DNA from: Bifidobacteriaceae bacterium
Lineage (GTDB): Bacteria; Actinomycetota; Actinomycetes; Actinomycetales; WQXJ01
Direction of reading: 5' to 3'
Assembly (NCBI GenBank): GCA_031278655.1
Contig: JAITJZ010000086.1
Coordinates: 1 to 45,701, forward strand
Length of the DNA stretch: 45,701 nt
Below are positions 29,346 to 39,300 of the stretch, piece by piece; position 1 is the stretch's first letter, and each line of letters opens with the position of its first letter. The position numbers were made by a program, and so were the translations under genes. The notes beneath the pieces were generated by a model. That model did not search any database and was not told where the DNA came from. It saw nothing but the letters and a program-made list of their open reading frames with translations.

Positions 29346-30314
29346 TCAGGCCCCTGCCCGGTCGGCTGGCGGGCTGGTGGCCGCCAAAACGTCTGAGACC
29401 ACCGCCGCCTGGCTGACGCCCGCGAATTGGTGCTCTGGGTCGATGATGATCCTGTGCCCCAGCACCGGGCCGGCCAGGGCTTTGACATCGTCGGGGATGA
29501 CGTACGGGCGTCCGGCGGCTAGGGCCCACACCTTTGCCGCGCGGACCAGGGCCAGGGCGCCGCGGACCGACACGCCGATGGCGACGCGCGGGTCGGCGCG
29601 AGTCGTCTCCGCCAGGCGCAGGATGTAGTCCAAGACCGAGCGGTCGACGGCCACATTCGTGGCCGCCCTGGCCATGGCCGTGACCTGGTCAGCCGCGACA
29701 ACGGGGCTGAGCCGCGCCGAGCGGTCCAGATCGCTGGCCTCGTCGAGGATGGCCAAGCCGGCCTCCCGGTCCGGGTAGCCGATCGTGGTCTTGATCAAGA
29801 AGCGGTCCAACTGGGCTTCGGGCAGCCGGTAGACGCCCAATTGCTCAACCGGGTTCTGGGTGGCGATGACCATGAACAGGGTTGGCGTCTGCCAAGTCTG
29901 GCCGTCAATGGTGGCATGTCCTTCCTCCATGACCTCGAGCAGAGCCGATTGGGTCTTGGGCGAGGCGCGGTTGATCTCGTCCGCCAGGACCACGTTGGCG
30001 AAGATCGGGCCGGGGTGGAAGCGGAAGTTGCCGCTGGCTTGGTCGTAGACGTTGACGCCCAGCACGTCCGCCGGCAAGAGGTCGGGTGTGAATTGGACGC
30101 GCGCGTGTTTGCCGTCGATCACCGCCGCCAAGGCCTTGGCCAGTTGTGTCTTGCCGGTGCCGGGGGCGTCTTCGAGCAGCACGTGGCCGCGGGCCAGCAG
30201 CGCCGTCAAGACCAGCGCGATGGTTCTCTGTTTGCCCAAGATGACCCGGCCCATGGCATCGGCCAGCGCCCTGTGGGCGGCGACGAAGGCCGTCACCTCT
30301 GCGGGGGTTACCAT
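29346..30314 (-). CDS. moxR: MoxR-family AAA+ ATPase
   Basis: The 322-residue protein has the P-loop EDAPGTGKT (48-56), Walker B with D112-E113 in LADEINR, sensor 1 in ATQNP, and the C-terminal lid domain. All match MoxR chaperone-like ATPases. ATG 30314 follows GGAGCAG and overlaps the stop of the giant Ig/FN3 gene by seven bases, so expression is coupled. MoxR proteins act with VWA-type partners to mature complexes; the partner is the adjacent DUF58 gene. Confidence 0.95.
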   Translation of the reverse strand: MVTPAEVTAFVAAHRALADAMGRVILGKQRTIALVLTALLARGHVLLEDAPGTGKTQLAKALAAVIDGKHARVQFTPDLLPADVLGVNVYDQASGNFRFHPGPIFANVVLADEINRASPKTQSALLEVMEEGHATIDGQTWQTPTLFMVIATQNPVEQLGVYRLPEAQLDRFLIKTTIGYPDREAGLAILDEASDLDRSARLSPVVAADQVTAMARAATNVAVDRSVLDYILRLAETTRADPRVAIGVSVRGALALVRAAKVWALAAGRPYVIPDDVKALAGPVLGHRIIIDPEHQFAGVSQAAVVSDVLAATSPPADRAGA

Positions 30315-33300
30315 TCTGCTCCGTTCGTTCGCGTCCGCGCGGTCGCCGTTCTCGAGTCGGCCACCAGGCCGATCTTGATGACACCGGCTCGGATCAGGGG
30401 ACCGGTGATGAGGCCGTTTCCGGTCAGCCCGCCAACAGCCGAGCCGCCAACAGCCGAGCCGCCAAAGGTCGGCGGCTCCGGCGCTTCGGCCGCGAGTTCG
30501 GGCAGGCTGGCCGTGGTCCAATCTGACGAGCAGGCGCCGTTCGAGTTGCATGCCCGCACATGGACGTCGCGGGCGCTGATGCAAGCCGACGCCAGTTCGA
30601 GCGAGCCGCTGTACTGCCCGGGCTGCGGGTTTTCCACGGGCAAGTCGTGCCAAGTGCCTGAGAGCTGCGGCGCCGACGTCGAGTAGCGCCAGTTCTGGGA
30701 ACTGCCGCCCCCGGCCGCGCCCCAATCGTCGACCGTCGCCGTCACTCGCACCAGGCAGGGGTCGTCCTGGCTCGAACGCTCCAGTTCGACAGCCGGCGGC
30801 GCCGGTTCAGTGACAACTGAGATCGTCGTGCTATCGCTCATACATCCGTTCCCGTCGTTCCAACCGCGCCCGGTCTGCTCGGGGGCACAGGCTTTGATCA
30901 GAACCGTGTATTCACCCGCCCGCAGGTCGCTGATCAGGCTACGCGCGGAGCTGACAGCTTCGCTGCTGAAGACCGCCGTCTCGCCCAAGGACAGGGACAC
31001 GGCCACGCTCGCGTCCTGGCCCAAGGTGTCGACCTCCCAGGCCAGTTGGACCTTGGCCGCGCCCGCCGCAGGCGTCGCGGGGCCGGTCTGGGTCGGCTGC
31101 GTGAGCGTCACCTGCGGCGCGGCCCACATCGTCATTGAGTCGCTGACCGACGCGCCGGGCTGGCCGGGTGCCGAAGACTGCGCGGTGGCGGTGTAGGTGA
31201 CCCCAGGGCTGGCCGCGAAGGTGAGCGAGCCGCCGGCATCGGCCGAATCAGAGGCCACGGTCTCGCTGGCGGCGCCCTGCTCGGTCAGCGTGACGGTGGT
31301 GGTGACATTGGTCGAGCCGTTGGCGTCCCCTTGGGCCCAGGTCAGCTTCAGGGGCCTGTCCAAATCGCCGGAGTGGGACAGCTGCACCTGGGCGGCGCTG
31401 GGCGGCCCGTAGGGCACGAACTCGACCCGGTCGCTCCACGGCCCCGGCTCCGGCGAGCCGTTCCGGGCCTGAATCTGCACGCTGTAGGTCTGTCCGTTGA
31501 CCAAATTGTGCAGGACGTGGCGCGTTGTCTCGGCGCCGGTTTGGGCGGTCTCGACCCCGTTGGCGCCGGTGATCATCAGCGTGTAGCCGACCACCGCCGA
31601 ACCCCGGCCGGAGACGGAGTCCCACTTGATCTCAGCGCCCGCGTTGGTCACATTGGCGGTCACGCCGGCGACCTGCGGCGGCGGCACGTCCACCACCACC
31701 GGCAACGATGCCGTCGAAGGGTCGGAGTAGCCGGCCTCGTTGTGCGCCCTGACGGTGAAGACCGGACGCGAGCCCAGCGGCACATTCGTGATGGTGCAGG
31801 GCGAGGCGGCGCATTCCTGTTTGCCGTTGTCGTATTCGACAAGGTAGTGGTCGATCTCAGAGTTGCGGGAACGCGGTTGGTCCCACTGCAGTTGGACTTC
31901 GCCGTCAAACATGGCGCCGATCGCCCGCGGCTGGCCGGGCGGGTCCGGCCGCCCTATGACCACGAACTCGAAGGCGCCGCGCACGGCCCGGCTGGACTCG
32001 CCCAGGGCGTCGTTGGCCGTGTAGGACACCCGGCCGTTGCCGGTGAAGTCGGCCGCCGGGGTGACGGTCACGATCGAGCCGTTGACCGATGCCGTGCCAG
32101 CGCCCGCCGGGGTCACTTGCGGCCCGTCGTCGCCAGTCAGGACTTGCGGCGGCCCGATCTCCGGGGCCGGGTTGGCGGCGCCGGCCAAGACGTCGACGCT
32201 GACCGGCTCGCCCTTCGATTTCAGGGGCGCGATCTGCGGCAACGCCAGCAGCGGGCGGCGCGAGTTGACCACGGAGACGCTGACCTGGCCTTCGACCGAT
32301 GTCGACAGGTAACCGATGCGCAGACCGATCACCCCGGTCATTCCGGGTTTGGCGCCGGCGGCGGCCCCAACCGACAGTTGGCCGCCGTCCAATTGGACGC
32401 TGAAGCCCTTGGGCTCGGCGGTCGATTGGACAAAGGTCAAACCATTCGGCTCGGCCACCCCCGGCACCCGGGTCAGTTTCGTCAAGTCAATGGTGGCGGC
32501 CGGCTCGCCGATGGCCACTTGCAAGGCGGCGCCGCGGAATTCGGGCGGTCGCGCGTCCCGGCCCACCACGTTGATCAGCAGCGTCAGGGTCGAGCGCAGG
32601 CCGGTCGGGTCGTCAGCCGCGCGACCGTCGGTGACTTGGAAGGTCAACGAGGCCGGGCCGGCGTAATCCGAGCGGGCCGTGTAAACCAGGGTCTTGAGGT
32701 CGTCCCGGTAAAGCTTTGAGCCGTCGGTCTTGGTGGCGGTGATGGTCTCGGGATTGGCCAGCAACGGCTCTTTGCCGGGGCCCACCTGGACCAACTCGTC
32801 CAAGTCGATTTCCTGGGGCTCGCCCGCCCGGACCTCGATCTCACCGGCGCGGGGCCTGAACGAGGGCGGGAAAGCCCCCAGCCGCGGCGCGCTCAGGAAG
32901 CCGTAGGCGTAGGGGCCGTCCGGCCCCTCGGAGGTGTTGGTGACCTTGAACGGCGCCAGGAACGGCCGGTCGGCCTGCAGATTGACGGTGATCGTGCCGT
33001 TGGCGGCCACGGACGCGATCTCAGGCGAGACGCCCAGCAGCGTCACAGTCAGGTCGCTGAGCGGCCCGGACGGGTTCGACACCCGGTCAAGGACGCGGAC
33101 TTCGACGCTGGCCTTGTTGCGAGTGTCCTCTGGTTTGACCACGGAGTCTTGGACCTCGGGCGGGGCCAAGGGCGCCTCCGGGTCCACGGTCAAGGTCAGG
33201 TTGGCGCCGCCGGCGGCGCCGTAGGCGTCGCAGGCCGTGTAGGCGATCTGATAAGAACCGGTCAACTGGGGCGCGGTCAAAGTCAGCCGGTCGGTCTCGA

Positions 33301-36300
33301 CCCGCACCTGGAGGGACGGGTCGGAGCTGACCGGGTCGCCGCAGATGGTCAGGTCTTCGTTGCCGCTTTGGACGTCATTGGCCAGCACCGCCACGCCGAC
33401 TTCGACGCCCGGGCGCAGGGTCACCTGGTCGTCGCGGGCCAACAGCCCGGAGCCGTCCAGGAGGGTGGCCACGCCCACCCGGATTGTGGCGGTCGAACGC
33501 AGGCCGACCCAGTCCTCGACCGCGTAGGTGAAAGTGTCGGTTCCCTCCTCGCCGGGCAGCGCCTCGTAATCGATGAAGTCGGCGCCAACGGCGGTGACCC
33601 GGCCCTTCTCCGGGGCGGTGGCGACGCCCAGCAGCAGCACGCCATCGCCGTCGACGTCGATCCCGTGCAAGGGCACCGGGATTCTGACCGTCTGGCCGGC
33701 TTGGGCCCGGGCGGTCAACTCGACCGGATTGGGCGGCGGCTTGTCGGCGCCTTGCGATTCGCGCACCACAATGGTCAGGGCCGCCGAGGCGCTGTTGGAC
33801 TCCGGGTCTATGACCGTGAAGACGCACTCAACCGTGCCCGGCGTGTCCGGCGCCTGGTAGCGGACCAATTTGCCGGAGGCGAAGGCCAGGCCCTGCCCGT
33901 TCATTCCCTGGCAGAGCAACTCCTGGCTGAGGGTCAACCGGCCGCCCTCCGGATCGACGGCGTGATCCAGGACCGGCACCGACACCACGCCGCCGGTCCT
34001 GACGGTCGCGGAGACGTTCCTGACCGTGGGCGGTTGGCCAAGGCCGGCGTCGCCGCCCAGCAAATGCAGCTGTCCCTCGACGCTCTGACCGTCCACCACC
34101 AAGGTGTAGTTGAGAGTGATCGGGGCGGTGATCGGCATGATCGGGATGACCTGCAGGTAACGGTGCTGAACCACCGCCATCTTCAGCCCGGACAGGTCGG
34201 CGCCCTCGGCGGGGCCGACCTCGCCCAGAAGCTTGACAGCGGTGGTCGGGGCGATGTCGTTGGCCGTCGGCAAGATGGTGGTCTCGCGCCCAACGGCGGC
34301 GTGGGCCACATCGAGGACCGCGATGGGCTCAAGGGCTTTGGTGGAGAAGTCCCTGACTTCGATCCGGGCCACGCCGGCGCCGATCTTAGTCCCGGCCGCC
34401 ACGCTGTAGTTGATCAGGAACGACCCGGGGACGTCGCTGCTGGCCGTGAACTGCGCGTTCTCGGTGTCGACGGCCAGGTCCAATCCAGCCACCTCCGGCA
34501 CCGCGACCAAGGCGACCTGCTCAACGGTGCCGGTGAGCACGGCATCGGAAACCTTGACGGTGGCGGGCTGGCCAACGTAAGTCTGCACTTTGATCGGCGC
34601 CATCTGGGGCGTGACGCTGCCGGCCGCCCGAATCGACACCCGCAAGCTGCCGGTCGCGGCGGAGGTGGCGTCGGTGGCGGTCAACTCAACGACGTGGTTG
34701 CCGACCGCCCCCAAGGCCATCACCGACACCCGCCCGGCCGGGTCGGTCCTGACGTCGAGGCTTTGGTCGTCCGCGACGGCGCCAGCCAACGTCAACGGGT
34801 CGGACTCCGGGTCGACGAAGTTCTGCAGCACGTCGAGGGTGGCGCTGGCGCCTTGCTCCAAGACCAGTTCGGCGTCGCGGATGGCGCTGGGGGCCAAGTT
34901 CACCGACGGGTCCTCAATGGTCACTTTGACGGTGGCGGTGGCCTCGACGCCCGCCTTGACGCCATCTGAGACCGAATACTGGAACGAGGCTGTGCCGCTG
35001 GCCCCGGCGGCGGCCTTGAATTGGATGGCGCGGCCCTCGTCGACCGGGGTGGCGACGCCGAACTCGGGCTTCAACCCGCTGACGGCGTCGACCGCCAGGG
35101 CGCCGCAACCCGGCGTCGAATCGTTGGCCACCACCGTCCAGATGGCGGTGGCGCCTGGTCGGATGCCGTAGGCGTCGTCTTCGGCCGTGGGCGCCCCGGC
35201 CTCGGCGTCGCAGTCTTGGCGGGACTCGGTGATCGGGTCGTCGCGCTGTTCCGGCTCCTCTTGTTCGTCGCGGGAGTCGTTGATCGCGGTCCAGTCAGGG
35301 CGGGTGATCTCGGTGCTGGTCAGCACCCGCCAGACGCTTCCGTCGGTGACGTCGTTGAGGACCACCAGCTCCCGGTTGACCCGGAAGACGAGTTCGGCGC
35401 CGGATTTGACTTCGGCCAGGGTCTTGACCTCGGCTTCGCCGGAGCAGGTGACGGCGTAGTTGTCCTGGCTCTGCGCCCAGGCGGCGTGGGAGCAGCCCGC
35501 CACCAGCACCGGCCGGGCGGGTTTCCCGCTCGCGCCTTCGACCAGCGCCTCGACGCCGTCCGGCCCCACCCGGACCAAGCCCGTCCCGGAAGCCACCAGC
35601 ACGCCTTTGGCCTCAGGGCCTGGCGCTTGCAGCGTCCAGCCTTCGGCCGATGGGCTCAGGTCTTGGGCGCCGCCGGGCCAGGCGACGGTGTTCCCGGCCA
35701 GCCCGTAGGGGGTTTCGCCCACCACGGTGGCCTGCTGGGCCGGGCCGCCCAGTCCCGTCAGCGGCTCCAGTTCGACCGCTTTGGGGTCGCCGCCGCCGTC
35801 AGGAACCAGCCGGGTGACGCCGCCGTCTTGCCCGATGCCGTAGATCGAGCCGTCCGCCCCGCCCGCCACGGCCCCGCCCGCGCCGAGCGTCAAGTTGGGC
35901 GGGTCGTTGCCGGTCGATAGGTCTTGGAACTGCTCGAACGATCTGACCCAGAGGCGTCCGGACTGGGGTTCGAAGACCGCGACGCGGTCCCCGGCCATGA
36001 TTGTTTGGGCGCCGGTCGGCAAGCCCAGCGGCGCTTGCAGTTCGACCGCCACCGGGTCGAGCACGCTGGCGCTGGCCGAGTCGGCCCGGACTACTTTGGT
36101 CTCGTTCTGGAGCACGTCGAAGACATCGGCGGTCTCGCGGACGCCGCCGGTCAATTCGTTGATCGGGACGTTGAAGCGGCCAATTCCGCTGGCGCCGGGG
36201 AAGGAGTTGGTGATCCAGACCGATGCGTCGTGGAGGTCGATCTGCCTGGCGGCGAAGCCCGGCTGCGCCGCCGCGGCCCCGGCCAGCGCCGCCACCAGGA

Positions 36301-36388
36301 CCAGCGGCATCCACCTGGCCCACCGCCGCCATCTGCGCTCGGCTCGCTCGGGTCGCTGAGCCGGGCCAGCCCTCCCGTCACTGGCCAA
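30308..36388 (-). CDS. Giant extracytoplasmic Ig-like / fibronectin type III protein
   Basis: The protein has about 2026 residues. An Arg-rich N-terminus and one hydrophobic helix (about 27-47) anchor it. Residues 49-360 contain blade-like repeats suggesting a beta-propeller. An acidic linker follows (DEQEEPEQRDD). Then comes a long chain of Ig- or cadherin-like modules (about 400-1475), several with DPE-(S/G) calcium-type turns and VLDNVxDPE-like openings. About three FN3-type domains follow (about 1480-1760) and more beta modules to the end. TTG 36388 overlaps the eccC stop by 11 bases, with GAGG nine bases upstream; ATG 36310 is the alternative. Its stop overlaps moxR. Coupling to eccC suggests it works at the secretion apparatus; this is inference. 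Confidence 0.85.
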   Translation of the reverse strand: MASDGRAGPAQRPERAERRWRRWARWMPLVLVAALAGAAAAQPGFAARQIDLHDASVWITNSFPGASGIGRFNVPINELTGGVRETADVFDVLQNETKVVRADSASASVLDPVAVELQAPLGLPTGAQTIMAGDRVAVFEPQSGRLWVRSFEQFQDLSTGNDPPNLTLGAGGAVAGGADGSIYGIGQDGGVTRLVPDGGGDPKAVELEPLTGLGGPAQQATVVGETPYGLAGNTVAWPGGAQDLSPSAEGWTLQAPGPEAKGVLVASGTGLVRVGPDGVEALVEGASGKPARPVLVAGCSHAAWAQSQDNYAVTCSGEAEVKTLAEVKSGAELVFRVNRELVVLNDVTDGSVWRVLTSTEITRPDWTAINDSRDEQEEPEQRDDPITESRQDCDAEAGAPTAEDDAYGIRPGATAIWTVVANDSTPGCGALAVDAVSGLKPEFGVATPVDEGRAIQFKAAAGASGTASFQYSVSDGVKAGVEATATVKVTIEDPSVNLAPSAIRDAELVLEQGASATLDVLQNFVDPESDPLTLAGAVADDQSLDVRTDPAGRVSVMALGAVGNHVVELTATDATSAATGSLRVSIRAAGSVTPQMAPIKVQTYVGQPATVKVSDAVLTGTVEQVALVAVPEVAGLDLAVDTENAQFTASSDVPGSFLINYSVAAGTKIGAGVARIEVRDFSTKALEPIAVLDVAHAAVGRETTILPTANDIAPTTAVKLLGEVGPAEGADLSGLKMAVVQHRYLQVIPIMPITAPITLNYTLVVDGQSVEGQLHLLGGDAGLGQPPTVRNVSATVRTGGVVSVPVLDHAVDPEGGRLTLSQELLCQGMNGQGLAFASGKLVRYQAPDTPGTVECVFTVIDPESNSASAALTIVVRESQGADKPPPNPVELTARAQAGQTVRIPVPLHGIDVDGDGVLLLGVATAPEKGRVTAVGADFIDYEALPGEEGTDTFTYAVEDWVGLRSTATIRVGVATLLDGSGLLARDDQVTLRPGVEVGVAVLANDVQSGNEDLTICGDPVSSDPSLQVRVETDRLTLTAPQLTGSYQIAYTACDAYGAAGGANLTLTVDPEAPLAPPEVQDSVVKPEDTRNKASVEVRVLDRVSNPSGPLSDLTVTLLGVSPEIASVAANGTITVNLQADRPFLAPFKVTNTSEGPDGPYAYGFLSAPRLGAFPPSFRPRAGEIEVRAGEPQEIDLDELVQVGPGKEPLLANPETITATKTDGSKLYRDDLKTLVYTARSDYAGPASLTFQVTDGRAADDPTGLRSTLTLLINVVGRDARPPEFRGAALQVAIGEPAATIDLTKLTRVPGVAEPNGLTFVQSTAEPKGFSVQLDGGQLSVGAAAGAKPGMTGVIGLRIGYLSTSVEGQVSVSVVNSRRPLLALPQIAPLKSKGEPVSVDVLAGAANPAPEIGPPQVLTGDDGPQVTPAGAGTASVNGSIVTVTPAADFTGNGRVSYTANDALGESSRAVRGAFEFVVIGRPDPPGQPRAIGAMFDGEVQLQWDQPRSRNSEIDHYLVEYDNGKQECAASPCTITNVPLGSRPVFTVRAHNEAGYSDPSTASLPVVVDVPPPQVAGVTANVTNAGAEIKWDSVSGRGSAVVGYTLMITGANGVETAQTGAETTRHVLHNLVNGQTYSVQIQARNGSPEPGPWSDRVEFVPYGPPSAAQVQLSHSGDLDRPLKLTWAQGDANGSTNVTTTVTLTEQGAASETVASDSADAGGSLTFAASPGVTYTATAQSSAPGQPGASVSDSMTMWAAPQVTLTQPTQTGPATPAAGAAKVQLAWEVDTLGQDASVAVSLSLGETAVFSSEAVSSARSLISDLRAGEYTVLIKACAPEQTGRGWNDGNGCMSDSTTISVVTEPAPPAVELERSSQDDPCLVRVTATVDDWGAAGGGSSQNWRYSTSAPQLSGTWHDLPVENPQPGQYSGSLELASACISARDVHVRACNSNGACSSDWTTASLPELAAEAPEPPTFGGSAVGGSAVGGLTGNGLITGPLIRAGVIKIGLVADSRTATARTRTNGAEW

Positions 36389-39300
36389 CTGACGCCGCCT
36401 CGGCCGCCTCGGACCGACTTGTCGGCGCCGCCCGGTGGGTCGGCGCGGTCTTGGCCTGGAAGGCCAACTGGGCGTTGTAGACGCCGGCCGCCCGGCTGAT
36501 GATCTTGGCCCGCCCGGGAACCGCCGGCTCGGCCTTGACACGCCTGATCAGCGGGCCTTCCTCCGGATCGCCGGAAAGCAGAATGCCGGTCGCGCCCAGG
36601 TCGGTCAGCTTCTGAAGCAGCGGTTCGAAGGCGGCCCGCGAGGCGCCGCCGGAGTGCCTGACCAACGCCAGGTGCAGGCCCACGTCCGCGGCTTGGGGCA
36701 GAACGTCCGCCAGCCGCGCCAGCGGGTTGCCCTGACTGGTGGCCACCAGGTCGTAATCGTCCACCAGGACAAAGACCTGCTTGCCGACCGAGCGCGCATG
36801 CTCCGCGAGTTGTTCTGGCGTGACCACGTCCGGCGGCGGCAGGCGTTGTTTCAGCGCCTCGGCCAAGGCCGGGAAGACCTGCCCGGCGGCTTCGCCGGTG
36901 GTGATGTAAGAAGAAAGGTATGCCGGCGGGATGTCGCCCAGCAAGGAACGCCGGTAGTCGACCACGAACATTTGCGCCTCGTCCGGGCTGTACAGGCGCA
37001 TCACCTCATGGGCGTACGCGCGCAACATGGCCGACTTGCCGGAGCCGGAGTCGCCGTAGAGATAGAGCAGGTGGTCGGAGGCGTCCAGGCCGGTCGGGGC
37101 CAGGTTGGCCTCGTCCACGCCCAGCAGGATCCGCTGCGGCAAAGGCGGCTCGTCCGCCTCCGCGTCCTGGCGGGTGGCTTGCTGGCGCAACTCGTCCAGC
37201 GTCAACATGGTCGGCAACAGGCGCAGCTTCGGCCCGGCCGGCCCCCGCCAAGCGGCGTTGACGTGCGAGATCAGGTGGTCCACGCCATCGGACAAAGAGG
37301 CCGTGTCGCCCTCTCCGTCTATCCGCGGCAGGGCGATCATCATGTGGTGCCGCGTCGGGGTCAACCCCCGGCCCGGGATGGCGGCCGGCACGTTCTCCGC
37401 CAGTTTGCGGCCGTAGATCGAATCGGTCGGGTCGCCGAGCCGCAATTCGACCCTGGCGCCCAGCAGATCGGCAATGTTCTGCCGGATCTCCAGCCAGCGG
37501 ACGGCCGAGATGACCACGTGGACGCCGTAGGTCAAGCCGCGGGCGGTGATGTCGGCAATCGGATCGACCAGTTCTTCGAAGTCGCCCCGGACCGTTCCCC
37601 AACCGTCGATGATCAAGAAGACGTCCCCGTAGCCGTCATCGGCCTGACCCCGCTCCCGCCGCAGCCGGTAGGTCTCGATCGAGTCGATCCCCTGGTCGCG
37701 GAAGGCCGCCTCGCGGGCGTTGAGGATGGAGCGCACTTCGGCCACGATCCGCCGGACGGACTCGCCCTCGGTGCGGGCGGCCACGCCGGCCACATGGGCC
37801 AGGCGGGACATCGGCGTGAAGGTGCCGCCGCCAAAGTCGAGCACATAGAACTGGACTTCCAACGGCGTGCGGGTCAACGCCATCGCCGCCACCGCGGTCC
37901 GCAAGGCCGTCGACTTGCCGGTCCTGGGGCCGCCGACCACCGCCATGTGGCCGGACGCCCCGGACAGTGACAACGTCATCGTGTCCCGGCGTTGCTCCAT
38001 CGGCTTGTCGACCAGCCCCACCGGCATCACCAGCCCGTCGCCGCCGCGCCATGCGGCCGAGGTCAACCCCAACCGCGGGTCGGGGGCCAGGTCCGGCATC
38101 AGTTCGTCGAGCGTCGCCGGGATGGTCAGCGGGTCCAGCCAGACGGCGTGGGCCTTCGGCCCGCGCCCGGCCATCAAAGAAACCGCGATCTCGAAGGTCG
38201 AGCGCTTCTCGGCCGTGTCCGGCCCGTCCTGCGTCGGCTCGTCATCGACCGGCTCGGACGGCGGCGCCACCCGCGAGGCGACCGGCGCGGCGGTGAAGAA
38301 CTCCACCCGCGCGTCCTGGCCCAAGGCGGTCGGCTCGATCCGCCGCCGCCGGCGGCGCGGCGGCGGCCCGGACACATAGGCTGCCCGGAACCGGATCAGG
38401 TTGGTCGGGTCCGGCTTGAGGTAGCCCGCGCCCGGCTGCGACGGCAGTTCGTAGGCGTCCGGCACGCCCAAGACGGTCCGCGATTCGGCGGCGGAGAATG
38501 TCTTCAGCCCTATGCGGTAAGACAGATGCGATTCGAGGCCCCGCAGCTTGGCTTCCTCGAGGCGTTGCGAGGACAGCAGCAGGTGGACCTCCAAAGACCG
38601 CCCCAGGCGTCCTATCTGCACAAACGTCTCAGCGAACTCGGGTTTGGCGCTGAGCAACTCGGAAAACTCATCCGCCACGATCAACAGGGCGGGCAGGGGC
38701 GCCAGGTCGGGGCGGTCGGCCCGGGCCTTGTTGTAGGCGGACACGTTGGTGAAGTTGCCGGCGTCCCGCAGCAGTTCTTGACGGCGCACCATCTCGCCCA
38801 GCAGCGCGTCCTGCATGCGGTCGACCAGGGAGAGGTCGTCGCCCAGGTTCGTGATGATGGCTGAGACATGCGGCATGTCGGCCATACCGTTAAATGTGGC
38901 GCCGCCCTTGAAGTCGATCAGCACAAAGTTGAGCGCCTCCGGCGAATGCGTCAACGCCAAGGCCGCCACCAGTGTCCGCAGGACCTCCGATTTGCCTGAG
39001 CCGGTGGCGCCAATGATCAGCCCGTGCGGTCCCATGCCCTGTTGGGCGCTCTCCTTGATGTCGAGGGCGACGGGGCGGCCTTCCGGCGTCAACCCGATCG
39101 GCGTGCGCAGGCGGTCGCGCGCGGCCCGCGGCCGCCAGGCCGCGTCAAGGTCGATGTCGCGGACGTCGCCCAGGCGCAGCAGGTCGGTCAGTTCGGCCGA
39201 GGCTTTGCCGCCAGCGGCCGGGGCGGCGGCGGAGGCGCCGGACGCGATCCTGGCCAACCGCCGGGCGGTGGCCTCAGCCTCTGCCTGGGTCAGGCCGTCG

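Noticed and set aside
31331-34969. Two long plus-strand frames opposite the Ig/FN3 gene
   Set aside because: Shadow frames with His/Arg/Asp-rich nonsense; the minus-strand protein has regular Ig and FN3 modules throughout.
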